From positions 1 through 22,522 of the forward strand of contig JAEXPL010000102.1 in NCBI GenBank assembly GCA_023446865.1: a stretch of 22,522 nt of DNA, read 5' to 3'. Source of the stretch: Verrucomicrobiota bacterium. Its GTDB lineage: Bacteria; Verrucomicrobiota; Verrucomicrobiia; Opitutales; Opitutaceae. The position numbers and the translations under genes are program-made. Under the pieces are notes generated by a model. The model saw nothing but the letters and a program-made list of their open reading frames with translations. It made no database searches and had not been told where the DNA came from. This document shows positions 7,024 through 14,820 of this stretch, in pieces. Each line of letters opens with the position of its first letter. The stretch's first letter is position 1.

Positions 7024-7599
7024 ATGAAAACTCGCCTTTGGCTGCTTCTCCCCCTGCTCGCTCTCGCGTCGCTCGCCGCCCGCGCGGACGATTCCAAGGC
7101 CCCCGCGCCCGCCGCCGCGGAACCCACTGCACACCAGAAACTCTACTATTTCGAGCATCGCCTGATGCCGAAGTGGACCCACCAAAGTGGTGGCGCCTTC
7201 TACAACGACCTGCGTGCCGGTCAGGCCGAGAAGCTGCGCGAGGTCGCGGAGGAACTCGGGGGCGCCGACTTTGCGAAACAGCTCACGATCGAGAGCGTGG
7301 CCGCGCCCGAAGGCGTGCTGCTCGGCTTTGCCGCGCCGACCGATGTCACCGATTGCTTCTTCACCTTCGTGGCCAAGGTGGGCGAGCGGTACCGCTACCT
7401 CACCTTCGAGAAAACCGAGGACATTCTGGGCGACGGGCTGGTGGCGTGCATCGGCGAGTGGACGGCCGAAGGCTCCCATCGCAATTTCGGTTTCAGCAAG
7501 GCGAAGTCGCGGGAGGCTTTCCTGAAGGCGGTCGCAGACCTGCTTAGTGATCCGGATACGGCGCCCGGAGCGGAAACGCACCCAAGCAAGGCGCAGTGA
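7024..7599 (+). CDS. Hypothetical secreted protein, 191 residues
   Basis: I do not recognise the family. The start ATG 7024 is set by a clear signal peptide (MKTRLWLLLPLLALASLAARA, probable cleavage before DD). An Ala/Pro-rich linker (residues about 24-36) and a compact domain of about 140 residues follow. The domain contains LYYFEHRLMPKWTHQSGG, FYNDLRAGQAEKL, LLGFAAPTDVTDCFFTFVAK, RYRYLTFEKTEDI and GEWTAEGSHRNFGF. Codon use is G+C-rich like its neighbours, so it appears native. A periplasmic or secreted location is likely. It is convergent with the small membrane protein gene downstream. Confidence 0.75.
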   Translation: MKTRLWLLLPLLALASLAARADDSKAPAPAAAEPTAHQKLYYFEHRLMPKWTHQSGGAFYNDLRAGQAEKLREVAEELGGADFAKQLTIESVAAPEGVLLGFAAPTDVTDCFFTFVAKVGERYRYLTFEKTEDILGDGLVACIGEWTAEGSHRNFGFSKAKSREAFLKAVADLLSDPDTAPGAETHPSKAQ

Positions 7600-7686
7600 A
7601 ACGATCGCGGTGGCTGGTGGACTGGTTCTCCGGATCTGTCGCGCCGCGCCGGTAGGCGGTAGGGGTAACCCTGTCCGGCCTTCTCT

Positions 7687-8031
7687 TCAGGCGAACCACA
7701 GGTAGAGGGTGACGCCACTCGCGAGCACGGCGATGAGAGCGCAGAGGACCGCGAACCACGGGCCCGGTGCGGGCACGGGCGGCTGGAACAGTTCCCGGCG
7801 GCGCTCGGCCTTCGACAGGTGAAAGACCAGGATGAACAGCACCAAGCCCAAGGCGCTCAGGCCGATCACCCCGAAGTTCTCCCGGTTCGGCTCCGGTGCG
7901 TCTGCCATGTGGTCGAGCCGATAGCCGGTGAGGGTGAGCATCGCGCCCATCCAGAGCATCCAGAGGTGGGCGTAGATCGGCCGCGGAAATAGCCGCACCA
8001 GCCCGTGGAAATAGAGACTCACGAGATCCAT
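7687..8031 (-). CDS. Small three-helix membrane protein, unknown function
   Basis: 114 residues. Three hydrophobic segments are visible: about 18-37 (PIYAHLWMLWMGAMLTLTGY), 52-73 (FGVIGLSALGLVLFILVF) and 92-113 (WFAVLCALIAVLASGVTLYL). A charged loop KAERRRELFQPP lies between the second and third. Third codon positions are strongly G+C-rich, supporting a real gene. No family recognised. It stands alone, with convergent and divergent neighbours. Confidence 0.65.
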   Translation of the reverse strand: MDLVSLYFHGLVRLFPRPIYAHLWMLWMGAMLTLTGYRLDHMADAPEPNRENFGVIGLSALGLVLFILVFHLSKAERRRELFQPPVPAPGPWFAVLCALIAVLASGVTLYLWFA

Positions 8032-8215
8032 GAGGCGACTTGTCCGGCAGCCGTCCCATCACACCGGCGTCCTCTCGATTCTTTGTGCCGTTGTGCTCTC
8101 GGCCTCGCTGTCTCGCGCAATGCGCGGTTCTCCAGATTATGGTAGAGAAGGTTTCGCAATCGGGTATGGAGTGTACAGCAATCGACTCGGTCGATCGCGT
8201 CCCGCGACTCAAATG

Positions 8216-8854
8216 CTACGGTACTGGGGAATTCTTGTGTGGGGAAGGGGGTAATGTATTGCCCTGAATCTTATTATAAAGACTAGGAGTATCGGAACCG
8301 CGATTTCTTAACGGGAGATAGATGTAAGCGATGGCGGAGGCGGTCAATAGTATCGCCAGTGTGACTTTCGAGAGTCGGAAGAAGCGCTCCCCAGCCTTAA
8401 TGCGCTCCCACTCCTGCTTAAGAATCAGTCGTGACTTATCGCGGATTCTATCGAGCTCACTTGATGCGCTGTCGTACTCGCCATTGCTCATCGAGTCTCG
8501 GACTCTAGTCAGTGACTCAAGTAGCCTGTTGTGGCTCTCGTTCTTTGGGTTGAGTCGCAGAATAATGCGGTTGTATGAGCTTAAAAGATTAGTATAGTGT
8601 TTGCCGAAATCCTGAGGTGAAGATTGAGCTGACGCTTGCGTGGCGAATCCATGATGGATCAAGCGGACGGAGGTAAGGAACTCCGACACCTCCGCTCGGA
8701 GCGCATCAACCCATGCTTGTCGATGGTCTGATACCTTTTGCTCTTTGGAGATAATTAACGCGAAATAGGAAAAGGTCCCGGCGATGATTGCTGCTACGAT
8801 CGTTCCGGTTGGCTCGGCGGCAAGAATTGCGTTTATCGTCGGATTAACGCTCAT
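8216..8854 (-). CDS. Two-helix membrane protein, partner of the tandem-MazG gene
   Basis: 212 residues. An N-terminal helix (about 14-37, TGTIVAAIIAGTFSYFALII) is followed by SDHRQAWVDALRAEVSEFL. A mostly helical middle (about 40-155) contains YNRIILRLNPKNESHNRLLE, a motif I associate with a family of uncharacterised accessory membrane proteins. A second helix (about 162-181, VTLAILLTASAIAYIYLPL) precedes a polar tail. The gene starts inside the stop of the upstream gene (ATGA, 8851-8854), so the two are translationally coupled. Base composition is lower in G+C than that of neighbours, suggesting transfer. Function unknown. The middle domain, held at the membrane by two helices, could anchor or sense for its partner; that is inference. 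Confidence 0.82.
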   Translation of the reverse strand: MSVNPTINAILAAEPTGTIVAAIIAGTFSYFALIISKEQKVSDHRQAWVDALRAEVSEFLTSVRLIHHGFATQASAQSSPQDFGKHYTNLLSSYNRIILRLNPKNESHNRLLESLTRVRDSMSNGEYDSASSELDRIRDKSRLILKQEWERIKAGERFFRLSKVTLAILLTASAIAYIYLPLRNRGSDTPSLYNKIQGNTLPPSPHKNSPVP

Positions 8855-9855
8855 AGCTGAAGTTTGTTACTGATATATGTGACGACCGCCTTTGCCTCGC
8901 TTGAGGGGGCGCTGAGTGAGTTCAGGATTTCTTTAATCTCTGTGATCGCTCCCTTGAGGATGTGCCCGCTTGGTTCTTTCCGCGCAATATCAAGAATTCT
9001 GTCTATTCGCCCAATGATCTCTCTTGAAATCGGAACATGCGAGCCTCCGGCTGCGATCGGACTAAGCATCCTCTGAATCTCGTCTATATTCTGAATGCCT
9101 ATCGCAGTCGGGTAGAGCTCTGTTACCGATGAGCATGCGCAGGGGTTGTGGTGGCAACTTGGGCATCCGTTTGCGTAGTATTCGAGAAAGATATCGAATA
9201 ATTTCGATTGGCTTGTTGGGTGGGTTAATATCCACGCACTGCAGGTCCACGCGACTATGTCGGCAAGTTCATCGTCGATTGCGGCTCCATGATCAGGTAG
9301 TGTCTCGCTTCTTCGAGTGGCGATTCGGAGCTCAGAATACTCCTCAAAGAGCTTCGCAAAGTGCTGCTCGGGCGTTCGGGACCAAACAACTCGGTTATGT
9401 GGATAAATCGTGGATATCGTGTTTATTGCCCGCTCAAATGTGATGGGATTGTAGCGAAAGATTATCGCCTTATGCTTTAGGTCCTCGTTGCGCTCATTTG
9501 TTGAAAGTGGGTGCAGTGGGCGGCGGTTAGTTGAGGCGCATTTGCAGGTCTTCTCCATGCAATAGGGGCATACCCCAGGAAATTTTGCCGAGAATGCCAA
9601 TTCGATGCTTCGTTTATTGCGAGATGCGATAGCGAATAGCCACGAAAGCATCGTGACGAAATAGATGTCGGTTGTTTGCTCGGGAATGCTCTTCTCGAAA
9701 GCTTTAGAAACGATCCGTCCAAGGCCACCGGCCTTTTCGGCTGCAAACCCCCAAAGCGTGTCGGGATGCATCTTGATGTTTTTTGCCCTGTAGAGTGAGT
9801 CGAGGTATGCTTGGATGCCATCAAGACTCTCGCTAGTTCGGAGAAGAGGAGACAT
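8851..9855 (-). CDS. Tandem MazG-like nucleotide pyrophosphohydrolase with two Cys clusters
   Basis: 334 residues. Two copies of a MazG-like all-alpha unit are visible, each closed by an identically spaced CPxCx4CxC cluster: C96-C99-C104-C106 and C231-C234-C239-C241, probably zinc-binding. The second unit has the metal motif of the superfamily, E172xxE175 in LFEEYSELR and E196xxD199 in DDELADIVAW. In the first unit the equivalent places read E40xxG43 (LWGFAAEKAGG) and Y65xxT68 before SWLFAIA, so it has lost most ligands and is probably inactive. About 80 residues of helical sequence follow the second cluster. MazG-type enzymes split NTPs or related nucleotides to NMP and pyrophosphate. The membrane-protein gene overlaps the end by 4 bases. 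The A+T-richer composition suggests transfer. A role in stress or phage defence is speculation. Confidence 0.75.
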   Translation of the reverse strand: MSPLLRTSESLDGIQAYLDSLYRAKNIKMHPDTLWGFAAEKAGGLGRIVSKAFEKSIPEQTTDIYFVTMLSWLFAIASRNKRSIELAFSAKFPGVCPYCMEKTCKCASTNRRPLHPLSTNERNEDLKHKAIIFRYNPITFERAINTISTIYPHNRVVWSRTPEQHFAKLFEEYSELRIATRRSETLPDHGAAIDDELADIVAWTCSAWILTHPTSQSKLFDIFLEYYANGCPSCHHNPCACSSVTELYPTAIGIQNIDEIQRMLSPIAAGGSHVPISREIIGRIDRILDIARKEPSGHILKGAITEIKEILNSLSAPSSEAKAVVTYISNKLQL

Positions 9856-10260
9856 GGTAGATTTTGCTGGCTAGTGTTTGCGATCGGGTGGCTGGAGAGA
9901 GAATAGGAGAGGTTGTGCCGTTCGGAAGTGTGGCGGAGTGACACCGCGTTGGGCTGACGTGGATCTCTGCGGACGGTGGGCTGTCCGGTCAGCGGGAGAC
10001 GGTATAGGACGCGTCCCAATACCTCGAGGATACTCTAGCGTCGGGAGCATCGTTGATCTTTGAAAAGAGGGATGATTGTGATGTTGGGTGCTCTTAGGAT
10101 TGGTACCGGGACAATCAAGCGATAGCCAGGACTCGGTATTGGGATACTCCACGATCGAAGTAGCTTTCATGGTGAGGTGTGCGGGCTGGGGCCAAGAAGC
10201 GGACGACTGAAAGCAGGGGCGGATGCTGAAGGCGCTGAATTCCAGCGGGCGACTCAGCTG
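9856..10260. other. Intergenic stretch upstream of the tandem-MazG gene
   Basis: No convincing gene is seen on either strand. Open frames here (for example minus-strand 10170-9871) have unlikely composition, rich in Pro, Arg, Ser and His. The promoter of the MazG/membrane-protein pair must lie in the first part, but I cannot place -35/-10 boxes with confidence. No Shine-Dalgarno precedes ATG 9855. Confidence 0.4.
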
Positions 10261-10419
10261 CTATTTGTTCTCTGCCGTGGCGCCGGAGTGGTCCTCGCGG
10301 ACGCTGTCCTTGAAGTCGGGCAAGTTGCGAAGGTGTGCCGTCGAGACGATCAGCACCAGCGCGAACAGCGCGACGTGCAGGAGCGCGAACCCGGGCTTGG
10401 TTGGGGCGGAGTCCTTCAT
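10261..10419 (-). CDS. Small single-helix membrane peptide, 52 residues
   Basis: Start ATG 10419, beginning MKDSAPTKPGFALLHVALFA. One hydrophobic helix lies at about residues 11-27, followed by a charged tail rich in Asp, Glu, Lys and His. Nearly all codons end in G or C, as in the native genes of this window and unlike the surrounding spacer, which is the main reason to call it real. No family recognised. It sits alone within more than 1 kb of apparently non-coding DNA. Confidence 0.5.
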   Translation of the reverse strand: MKDSAPTKPGFALLHVALFALVLIVSTAHLRNLPDFKDSVREDHSGATAENK

Positions 10420-11143
10420 GGTGATGCGGGGAAGGCAGGAGACTGGGGGCCAAAATCGGTTGGGCTGGCAGGAGGGCAGCACTACGGCTGCAGGATGGCA
10501 AGAACTCTGAGGGCGAATGACGACAGATGGCGCAAGACAGCGGACTGGGGCGGATGTTAGGACCTAGGAGACAGGAGTCAGACAGCCGGATCCGCTGACC
10601 CGGATGGCTCACCTCTGCACAGTTATTCCTCGAAACACTTTGTTTTGCGCACGCTTCTCCTCGGTTACGCCGCGCCGGAAAGGCAGCCTCGGATGTTGCC
10701 CTCCGGCATCCGTGCATTCTGTGCGTTCCGTGGTCCAGCCTTCCGGACTTTCGACCACTCTGCTGGCCAGCAGAGCACGGAGGACACGGGCGGGATTGCG
10801 GTGGCCGGTGGACTGTGGGCGGTGGCCGGTGAATCTGACCCACACCGGATCGCCACAAAGAGGCACGGAACCCCACGAGAAGGTTTCTGTTTTTGTGCCG
10901 CTTCCTCCTTTTCGTGGCCAAGTTTTGGTTGTGACTCGGCCGAGCGCGGCTCTCAGGGAGACCAGAACTCCGTTCCTGATTTCCTCTCAAGTAACATGAA
11001 ATTAAGTTGTTGGTTATCAGCACCTGAAGTTTCGCCCGCTTTGCAGCAAAACACTCCCGAAAAACGCCAATGTTACTTTGCTGAAAGGCCGCGCCCCGGC
11101 GCGCGTCTGCGCTGAGTTCCACATTCTTCTGGGAGATCAGTCC
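10420..11143. repeat. Non-coding stretch with simple-motif repeats
   Basis: No gene supported. Repeats seen: GGCCGGTG words at 10801-10831, with spacing and filler matching 12031-12069; an imperfect inverted repeat whose arms are GCCACAAAGAGG (10852-10863) and CCTTTTCGTGGC (10907-10918), 10 of 12 bases matching; and a cacggaggacacgg-type motif near 10786. These look like dispersed low-complexity repeats rather than coding remnants. Confidence 0.45.
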
Positions 11144-11854
11144 CTATTCGATGAAGAACTCGATAGTGGTGACGACGCGGACGGTCTTGCGCTCGGGCGA
11201 GGCGATGTCGCGGTCCTCGATCTCGACCACGCCCTGCGTGGCCTTGCGGATGCGGCCCACCTTCGCCTGCGAGTCCTGGGCGAACTTCTCCGCGGCGGCG
11301 CGGGCGTTGGCCGTGGCCTCCTCGATCATCGCGGGCTTGAGGGTGTTGAGCGCGTCGAAGCCGAACTCGATCCGGTGGTCGTACTCGCTGACGTGCAGCG
11401 GCAGGCCGAGGGCGACCAGCGCATCGGACTTCTGGATCGCCTGCTTGACGACGTCGACCTGCCGGCTGCGCACGACGAGGGTCATCGTCGCGGTGTAGCG
11501 CGGAAGCTGGATCTGGTCGCGCTCGCGGCGCTCGCCGGCGCGGTCCTGGATGCTGGGCAGGCCGAGCGAGCACTCGGTGGCCGGGATGTGGTTCTCCTCG
11601 AGAAACTGGCCGATGATCGCCTTGGCCTTGTCCATCTCCTCGCGCAGGGCGGGGAGTTCCTCGGCGGCCACGGCGTAGCGCAGCGGCCAGATGACGTAGG
11701 TGGCCTTCACCTCGCGCTCGGAGAGTCCGCGCACGGTGAAGTAGCGGTCGAATTCGCGGCCGCGTTTCACGGCGGCGCCGATTTGTTGGCCGAAGATGGC
11801 GAGTCCGAGCGCGAGCAGCGCGCCGAGGACGGCGAAGGAACGGGTGGTGATCAT
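11144..11854 (-). CDS. SIMPL-domain (DUF541) envelope protein
   Basis: 236 residues from ATG 11854, chosen because it puts a hydrophobic segment (about 6-24, SFAVLGALLALGLAIFG) at the N-terminus as a signal anchor. The longer open frame upstream translates to repeat-derived Pro/Arg/Ala sequence. The rest is a SIMPL domain, with RYFTVRGLSEREVKATYVIW, then a middle portion ending RYTATMTLVVRSRQVDVVKQ, and EEATANARAAAEKFAQDS in the conserved C-terminal helix. Family members are periplasmic, often oligomeric, with poorly defined roles in envelope stress. It ends with EFFIE and is followed by repeat-rich spacer. No partner gene is adjacent. Confidence 0.85.
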   Translation of the reverse strand: MITTRSFAVLGALLALGLAIFGQQIGAAVKRGREFDRYFTVRGLSEREVKATYVIWPLRYAVAAEELPALREEMDKAKAIIGQFLEENHIPATECSLGLPSIQDRAGERRERDQIQLPRYTATMTLVVRSRQVDVVKQAIQKSDALVALGLPLHVSEYDHRIEFGFDALNTLKPAMIEEATANARAAAEKFAQDSQAKVGRIRKATQGVVEIEDRDIASPERKTVRVVTTIEFFIE

Positions 11855-12231
11855 GGGCGGGATGGCGGGTTGGTGGAGGGACGCGCCCACTTTCGCCTGC
11901 CCGGGTGAAGATCCGATGAAGCCGCGATGAAAACCGGCGGAAATCGGTGGCCGCGCCACCAGACGACAGAGGGCGGCGGGCGGACGACAGAGGACAGAAG
12001 ACGGAGGTCCGGTAGCCGGTGGTCCGTGAGCAGTGGCCGGTGAACTGTGGACAGTGGCCGGTGGCCGGTTGTCGGCTGAGGCGCTCACGTGATCAGTTAG
12101 TCGAGCGTCGAACGACGAGCGACGTGAACCCGATCACGGAGAAGAGGCGAAAGCGGCTGAGCGAATCAGAGCGTGCCTCGGCGCCTTGGCGCTCGTCACT
12201 CGACGCTCGACCCTCGTCAAGATCGGCGCAC
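11855..12231. repeat. Spacer with GGCCGGTG-type and cgtcgag-type repeats
   Basis: No gene supported. 12012-12069 holds four close GCCGGT(G/T) copies separated by filler such as aactgtggacagt, partly matching 10801-10831. 12099-12126 (gtcgagcgtcgaacgacgag...) and 12190-12218 (cgctcgtcactcgacgctcg...) are imperfect inverted copies of a CGTCGAG-type motif, the second just beyond the stop of the SRPBCC gene. Confidence 0.5.
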
Positions 12232-12684
12232 TCAGCCGCCGTCGGGAATCTCGGGCTCGACGAGCTTGGCGAGCAGGGCGAGCGATTCCTGCCAGCCGAG
12301 GTAGCAGGCCTCGGCCGGGATGATGCCGGGCACGCCTTCCTGCACGACCTGCAACTCGGTGCCGAAGGGGCTGTCCTTCAGGTCGACGGTCACGGTGATC
12401 ACGCCGAGGAGGTTGGGGTCGTCGAACTTGTCGGTGTAGCGGAGGCGCGTGTGGGGTTTGAGCTCCAGGTATTCGCCGCCGAAGGAGTGGCTCTTGCCGG
12501 TGCCGAAGTTGGTGAACGACATCTTGAACGTGCCGCCGACGCGCGGATCGAGGTGGTGGACCCTCGCGGTGAAGCCGTTGGGCGGAATCCATTTCGCCAA
12601 TGCGTCGGCCTCGAGGAACGCGCGGTAGATCTTTTCGGGGGAGGAGCGCAGGACGCGGTGGAGGCGGATGGTATGGGTGGTCAT
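12232..12684 (-). CDS. SRPBCC/AHSA1-family protein
   Basis: 150 residues. The typical AHSA1-like opening is present: IRLHRVLRSSPEKIYRAFLE, ADALAKWIPPNGF, then DPRVGGTFKMSFTNFGTGKS, followed by GGEYLELKPHTRLRYTDKF and a C-terminal helix GWQESLALLAKLVEPE. The fold is a helix-grip with a hydrophobic cavity; family members bind small hydrophobic ligands or act as stress-related proteins, and no catalytic motif is diagnostic. ATG 12684 gives the normal family N-terminus; no Shine-Dalgarno is seen. No gene nearby points to a ligand. Confidence 0.9.
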   Translation of the reverse strand: MTTHTIRLHRVLRSSPEKIYRAFLEADALAKWIPPNGFTARVHHLDPRVGGTFKMSFTNFGTGKSHSFGGEYLELKPHTRLRYTDKFDDPNLLGVITVTVDLKDSPFGTELQVVQEGVPGIIPAEACYLGWQESLALLAKLVEPEIPDGG

Positions 12685-12868
12685 GGCGGAGGTGTCGCGC
12701 TCGCCCGGTGGCCGCTGCGAGCAGGGTCCGCACGGGTGGTGCGGGGCACGTATCCGCCAACGTTGCGGAATCGCAACCGCGCCGGGCGCGGAACGCCACA
12801 CTCTGCACGGGGCCTTATCGCGTGCGCGCCGAGAATGACCGGCGACAACCCGCGTGCGGCGCATGCGG

Positions 12869-13909
12869 TCAGCCGCGGGTCGAGGCGTGCGAGCGACGTC
12901 CGAGCAATTCGAACACGGAGGCGAGGAAGCCGCGGCGCGGTTCCACCGGCGCGACCGGGGCGGGAGCGGGCACCGGCAGCGGCAGGGGGACGGGGACCGA
13001 GCGGGTGCGTTCGGCCACGGTGGCGGCCACGCGTCTCTCGAGCGCGGGGAGGGCGGTGTCGTCGAAATAGGCGGCCAACTGCCGGAAATACCAGGCCGGG
13101 CGCGAGTGCCCGGCAGCGCTGTGCTGGGTGGCGGCATGCGCGGCGTCGGCCGCCTCGAGGTAGCTCTCCAGTCCCGGCACCGCCTCGCCCTTGATCTGCT
13201 TGAGCAGCGAGAAGAAGAGCCGGGTGTCCTCGAAGCCGAGAAGGTTCTGCAGCCGCAGCGTGAGCACGGAGAGCTCGAACGAGAGCGCGCTGAGCCGGGT
13301 GGCGGGCACGCCGGCGGCGCAAGCGCGGGCGAAGACATGGCGCAGGAAGGCGGGCGTGGAGGCGGGAAGCGCCGGCAGGCGGGTCTCGAGTCGCGCGAAC
13401 CACGCGGCGACACCGGAATCGGGACCGTTCTCGAGCACGCGGTCGAGATCGTACAGGTCGATGGCCGTGAGTTCCTCGTGCGGGATGTCGTCGTGGAAAG
13501 TGAGGAGATGGCGCAACTGAAACGGGTCGACGAGGTGGCCGAAACTATCGCTGGCGGCGCCGGCGCGGGTGCAGTGGTCGACGATCTGGGCAAAGTTCAG
13601 TCCCGGACGAAGCAGCTTGAGGCGCCGGAGCACCGCGGCGGCGCGGGTGACCTCGGCTTCGCGCACGAGGCGTTGAAAGGGTGCCGGAGCCTGGGCGATG
13701 GCGATGCCGTGAAGCGCCTGGAGGGCCGCGCTGAGTTCCGCTCGTTCAGCGGCCTCCCGCTGGCGGGCGGCCGGATCGAGCGTCGCCGGCGCACCGCCGT
13801 GGCGCAGCACCACGGTGTGGATCAGAGCCGCCGAATCGGGCCGGAAGGCGTGCGCTTCGGCCCCTCCGGGTGCAGCCAGGCGGTTGTTGTGGTGAGGAGC
13901 GGTTTGCAT
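12869..13909 (-). CDS. Unrecognised 346-residue protein, helical, Pro-rich near C-terminus
   Basis: I do not recognise the family. The protein is Ala/Leu/Arg-rich and mostly helical, without signal peptide or membrane helix. Blocks that may be diagnostic: FAQIVDHCTRAGAASDSFGH, HLLTFHDDIPHEELTAIDLY, VLRRLKLLRPGLN, and FEDTRLFFSLLKQIKGEAVP. A Val/Pro/Ala repeat linker (about residues 302-322) separates a short tail, RRGFLASVFELLGRR. That tail could be an amphipathic membrane- or protein-binding helix. Codon use is the same G+C-rich type as neighbours, supporting a native gene. Start ATG 13909; no ribosome binding site seen. Confidence 0.72.
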   Translation of the reverse strand: MQTAPHHNNRLAAPGGAEAHAFRPDSAALIHTVVLRHGGAPATLDPAARQREAAERAELSAALQALHGIAIAQAPAPFQRLVREAEVTRAAAVLRRLKLLRPGLNFAQIVDHCTRAGAASDSFGHLVDPFQLRHLLTFHDDIPHEELTAIDLYDLDRVLENGPDSGVAAWFARLETRLPALPASTPAFLRHVFARACAAGVPATRLSALSFELSVLTLRLQNLLGFEDTRLFFSLLKQIKGEAVPGLESYLEAADAAHAATQHSAAGHSRPAWYFRQLAAYFDDTALPALERRVAATVAERTRSVPVPLPLPVPAPAPVAPVEPRRGFLASVFELLGRRSHASTRG

Positions 13910-14050
13910 GGCCTGAAGTTTCTGCAGGAACCGCGCCCGCTCCAGAAACTCCCGGTCGGGGAAACCCTGAACGTGGCGTGAGCGGAACGCGGTGGCGCCG
14001 CCGGAGGTCAGGCGATTCTTGAGTCTCGCGTATTGAACGGACGCGCGATG

Positions 14051-14119
14051 GTAGGGCGTTCTGCCGAACCGCAGAATGGGCCACTTGAGCGAACGGACGG
14101 CCCGGCGGTCCGTCCCTAC
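14051..14119. repeat. Head-to-head pair of GTAG-headed palindromes
   Basis: Plus-strand GTAG at 14051-14054 heads a stem GTTCTGC / GCAGAAT (14058-14077). Minus-strand GTAG (plus positions 14116-14119) heads a stem GGACGGCCC / GGTCCGTCC (14095-14115, one mismatch, loop GGC). The pair lies 27 bases beyond the stop of the NadD-like gene. Confidence 0.55.
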
Positions 14120-14146
14120 CTCGGACAGTCTATGGCGCGAGTGTCG

Positions 14147-14806
14147 CTAGGACCGCGAGCGCGCGGGATCGGCGGCGGTGTGGGCGGGCGCGGAGGGCCC
14201 GCAGCCGAACAAGCGCTGCTCGTGCAGGAACCGCCTCAGCTCGTCGTCGAGGTCGTGCGCTTCGCCGCGGGCGAGGGCGTGCCGGACCTTCGTCGACGAG
14301 TGGTCGGCGTGGTCGGAGTCGCAGAAGACGACCGGCCCGCGCAAACGGCTCCGGACTTTGGTGACACTGTGGTCGTCGCCCCGCAGGCTGATGAAGTGCG
14401 GGAGGTCGCAGAGGTAGTCGGGGTAGTGCGGGCGCAGCACCGCATCGGCGCCGGCGAGCAGGCCGCAGCGGCAACCGAGGGCGACGAGGCGTCCGTGGAG
14501 CGCGACGAAACCCGCGCCCTGGGTGCCGGCGACGACGGAGGGGTGCACGACGAGCAGGCGTTTGCGGTACGGGGAACGTGCGACGAACAACCGGAGGATG
14601 TGCAGGCGGTCATCGATCGGGGCGAGCAGCCGCTGTTTCTCCGGATGGAAGGAGTGCGGGCAGAACGCGACGTAGGCGAGGTGGTGCTCAAGCACGTGCG
14701 TGGCGAGCGCCACATGGCCCGCGTGGGCGGGGTTGAACGAACCGCCGAGGAAACCGATCGACGTCGGCGCGAGCGCCTCCAGCTGGCGTTGGTCGGTGAC
14801 GATCAT
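14147..14806 (-). CDS. NadD-like nucleotidyltransferase (nicotinate-nucleotide adenylyltransferase family)
   Basis: 219 residues. The nucleotidyltransferase motif GFLGGSFNPAHAGH (residues 18-31, with H28xGH31) and the late motif SSTKVR (170-175, counterpart of ISSTxIR) are both present, so ATP-dependent adenylyl transfer is expected; NadD makes deamido-NAD in NAD synthesis. Start ATG 14806 is fixed by a GGAGGGG ribosome binding site 7 bases upstream (14814-14820) and by the nearness of the motif; the frame is open further upstream but codes only Pro/Arg-rich sequence. Oddity: a second similar stretch, HSVTKVRSRLRG (146-157), precedes HSSTKVRHALARG (169-181), like a local duplication of the late motif. 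The middle is divergent from standard NadD, so another nucleotide substrate is possible. Confidence 0.8.
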   Translation of the reverse strand: MIVTDQRQLEALAPTSIGFLGGSFNPAHAGHVALATHVLEHHLAYVAFCPHSFHPEKQRLLAPIDDRLHILRLFVARSPYRKRLLVVHPSVVAGTQGAGFVALHGRLVALGCRCGLLAGADAVLRPHYPDYLCDLPHFISLRGDDHSVTKVRSRLRGPVVFCDSDHADHSSTKVRHALARGEAHDLDDELRRFLHEQRLFGCGPSAPAHTAADPARSRS

Positions 14807-14813
14807 GCCGTGG

Positions 14814-14820
14814 CCCCTCC
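14814..14820 (-). promoter_or_regulatory. Shine-Dalgarno of the NadD-like gene
   Basis: GGAGGGG on the minus strand, 7 bases before ATG 14806. It is the only strong Shine-Dalgarno noticed in the window and it decides the start of this gene. Confidence 0.6.

Noticed and set aside
10115..11122. 335-codon minus-strand frame
   Set aside because: Composition rich in Arg, Ser, Pro and His, runs through repeats and across the native-looking 52-residue gene in another frame; no motif.
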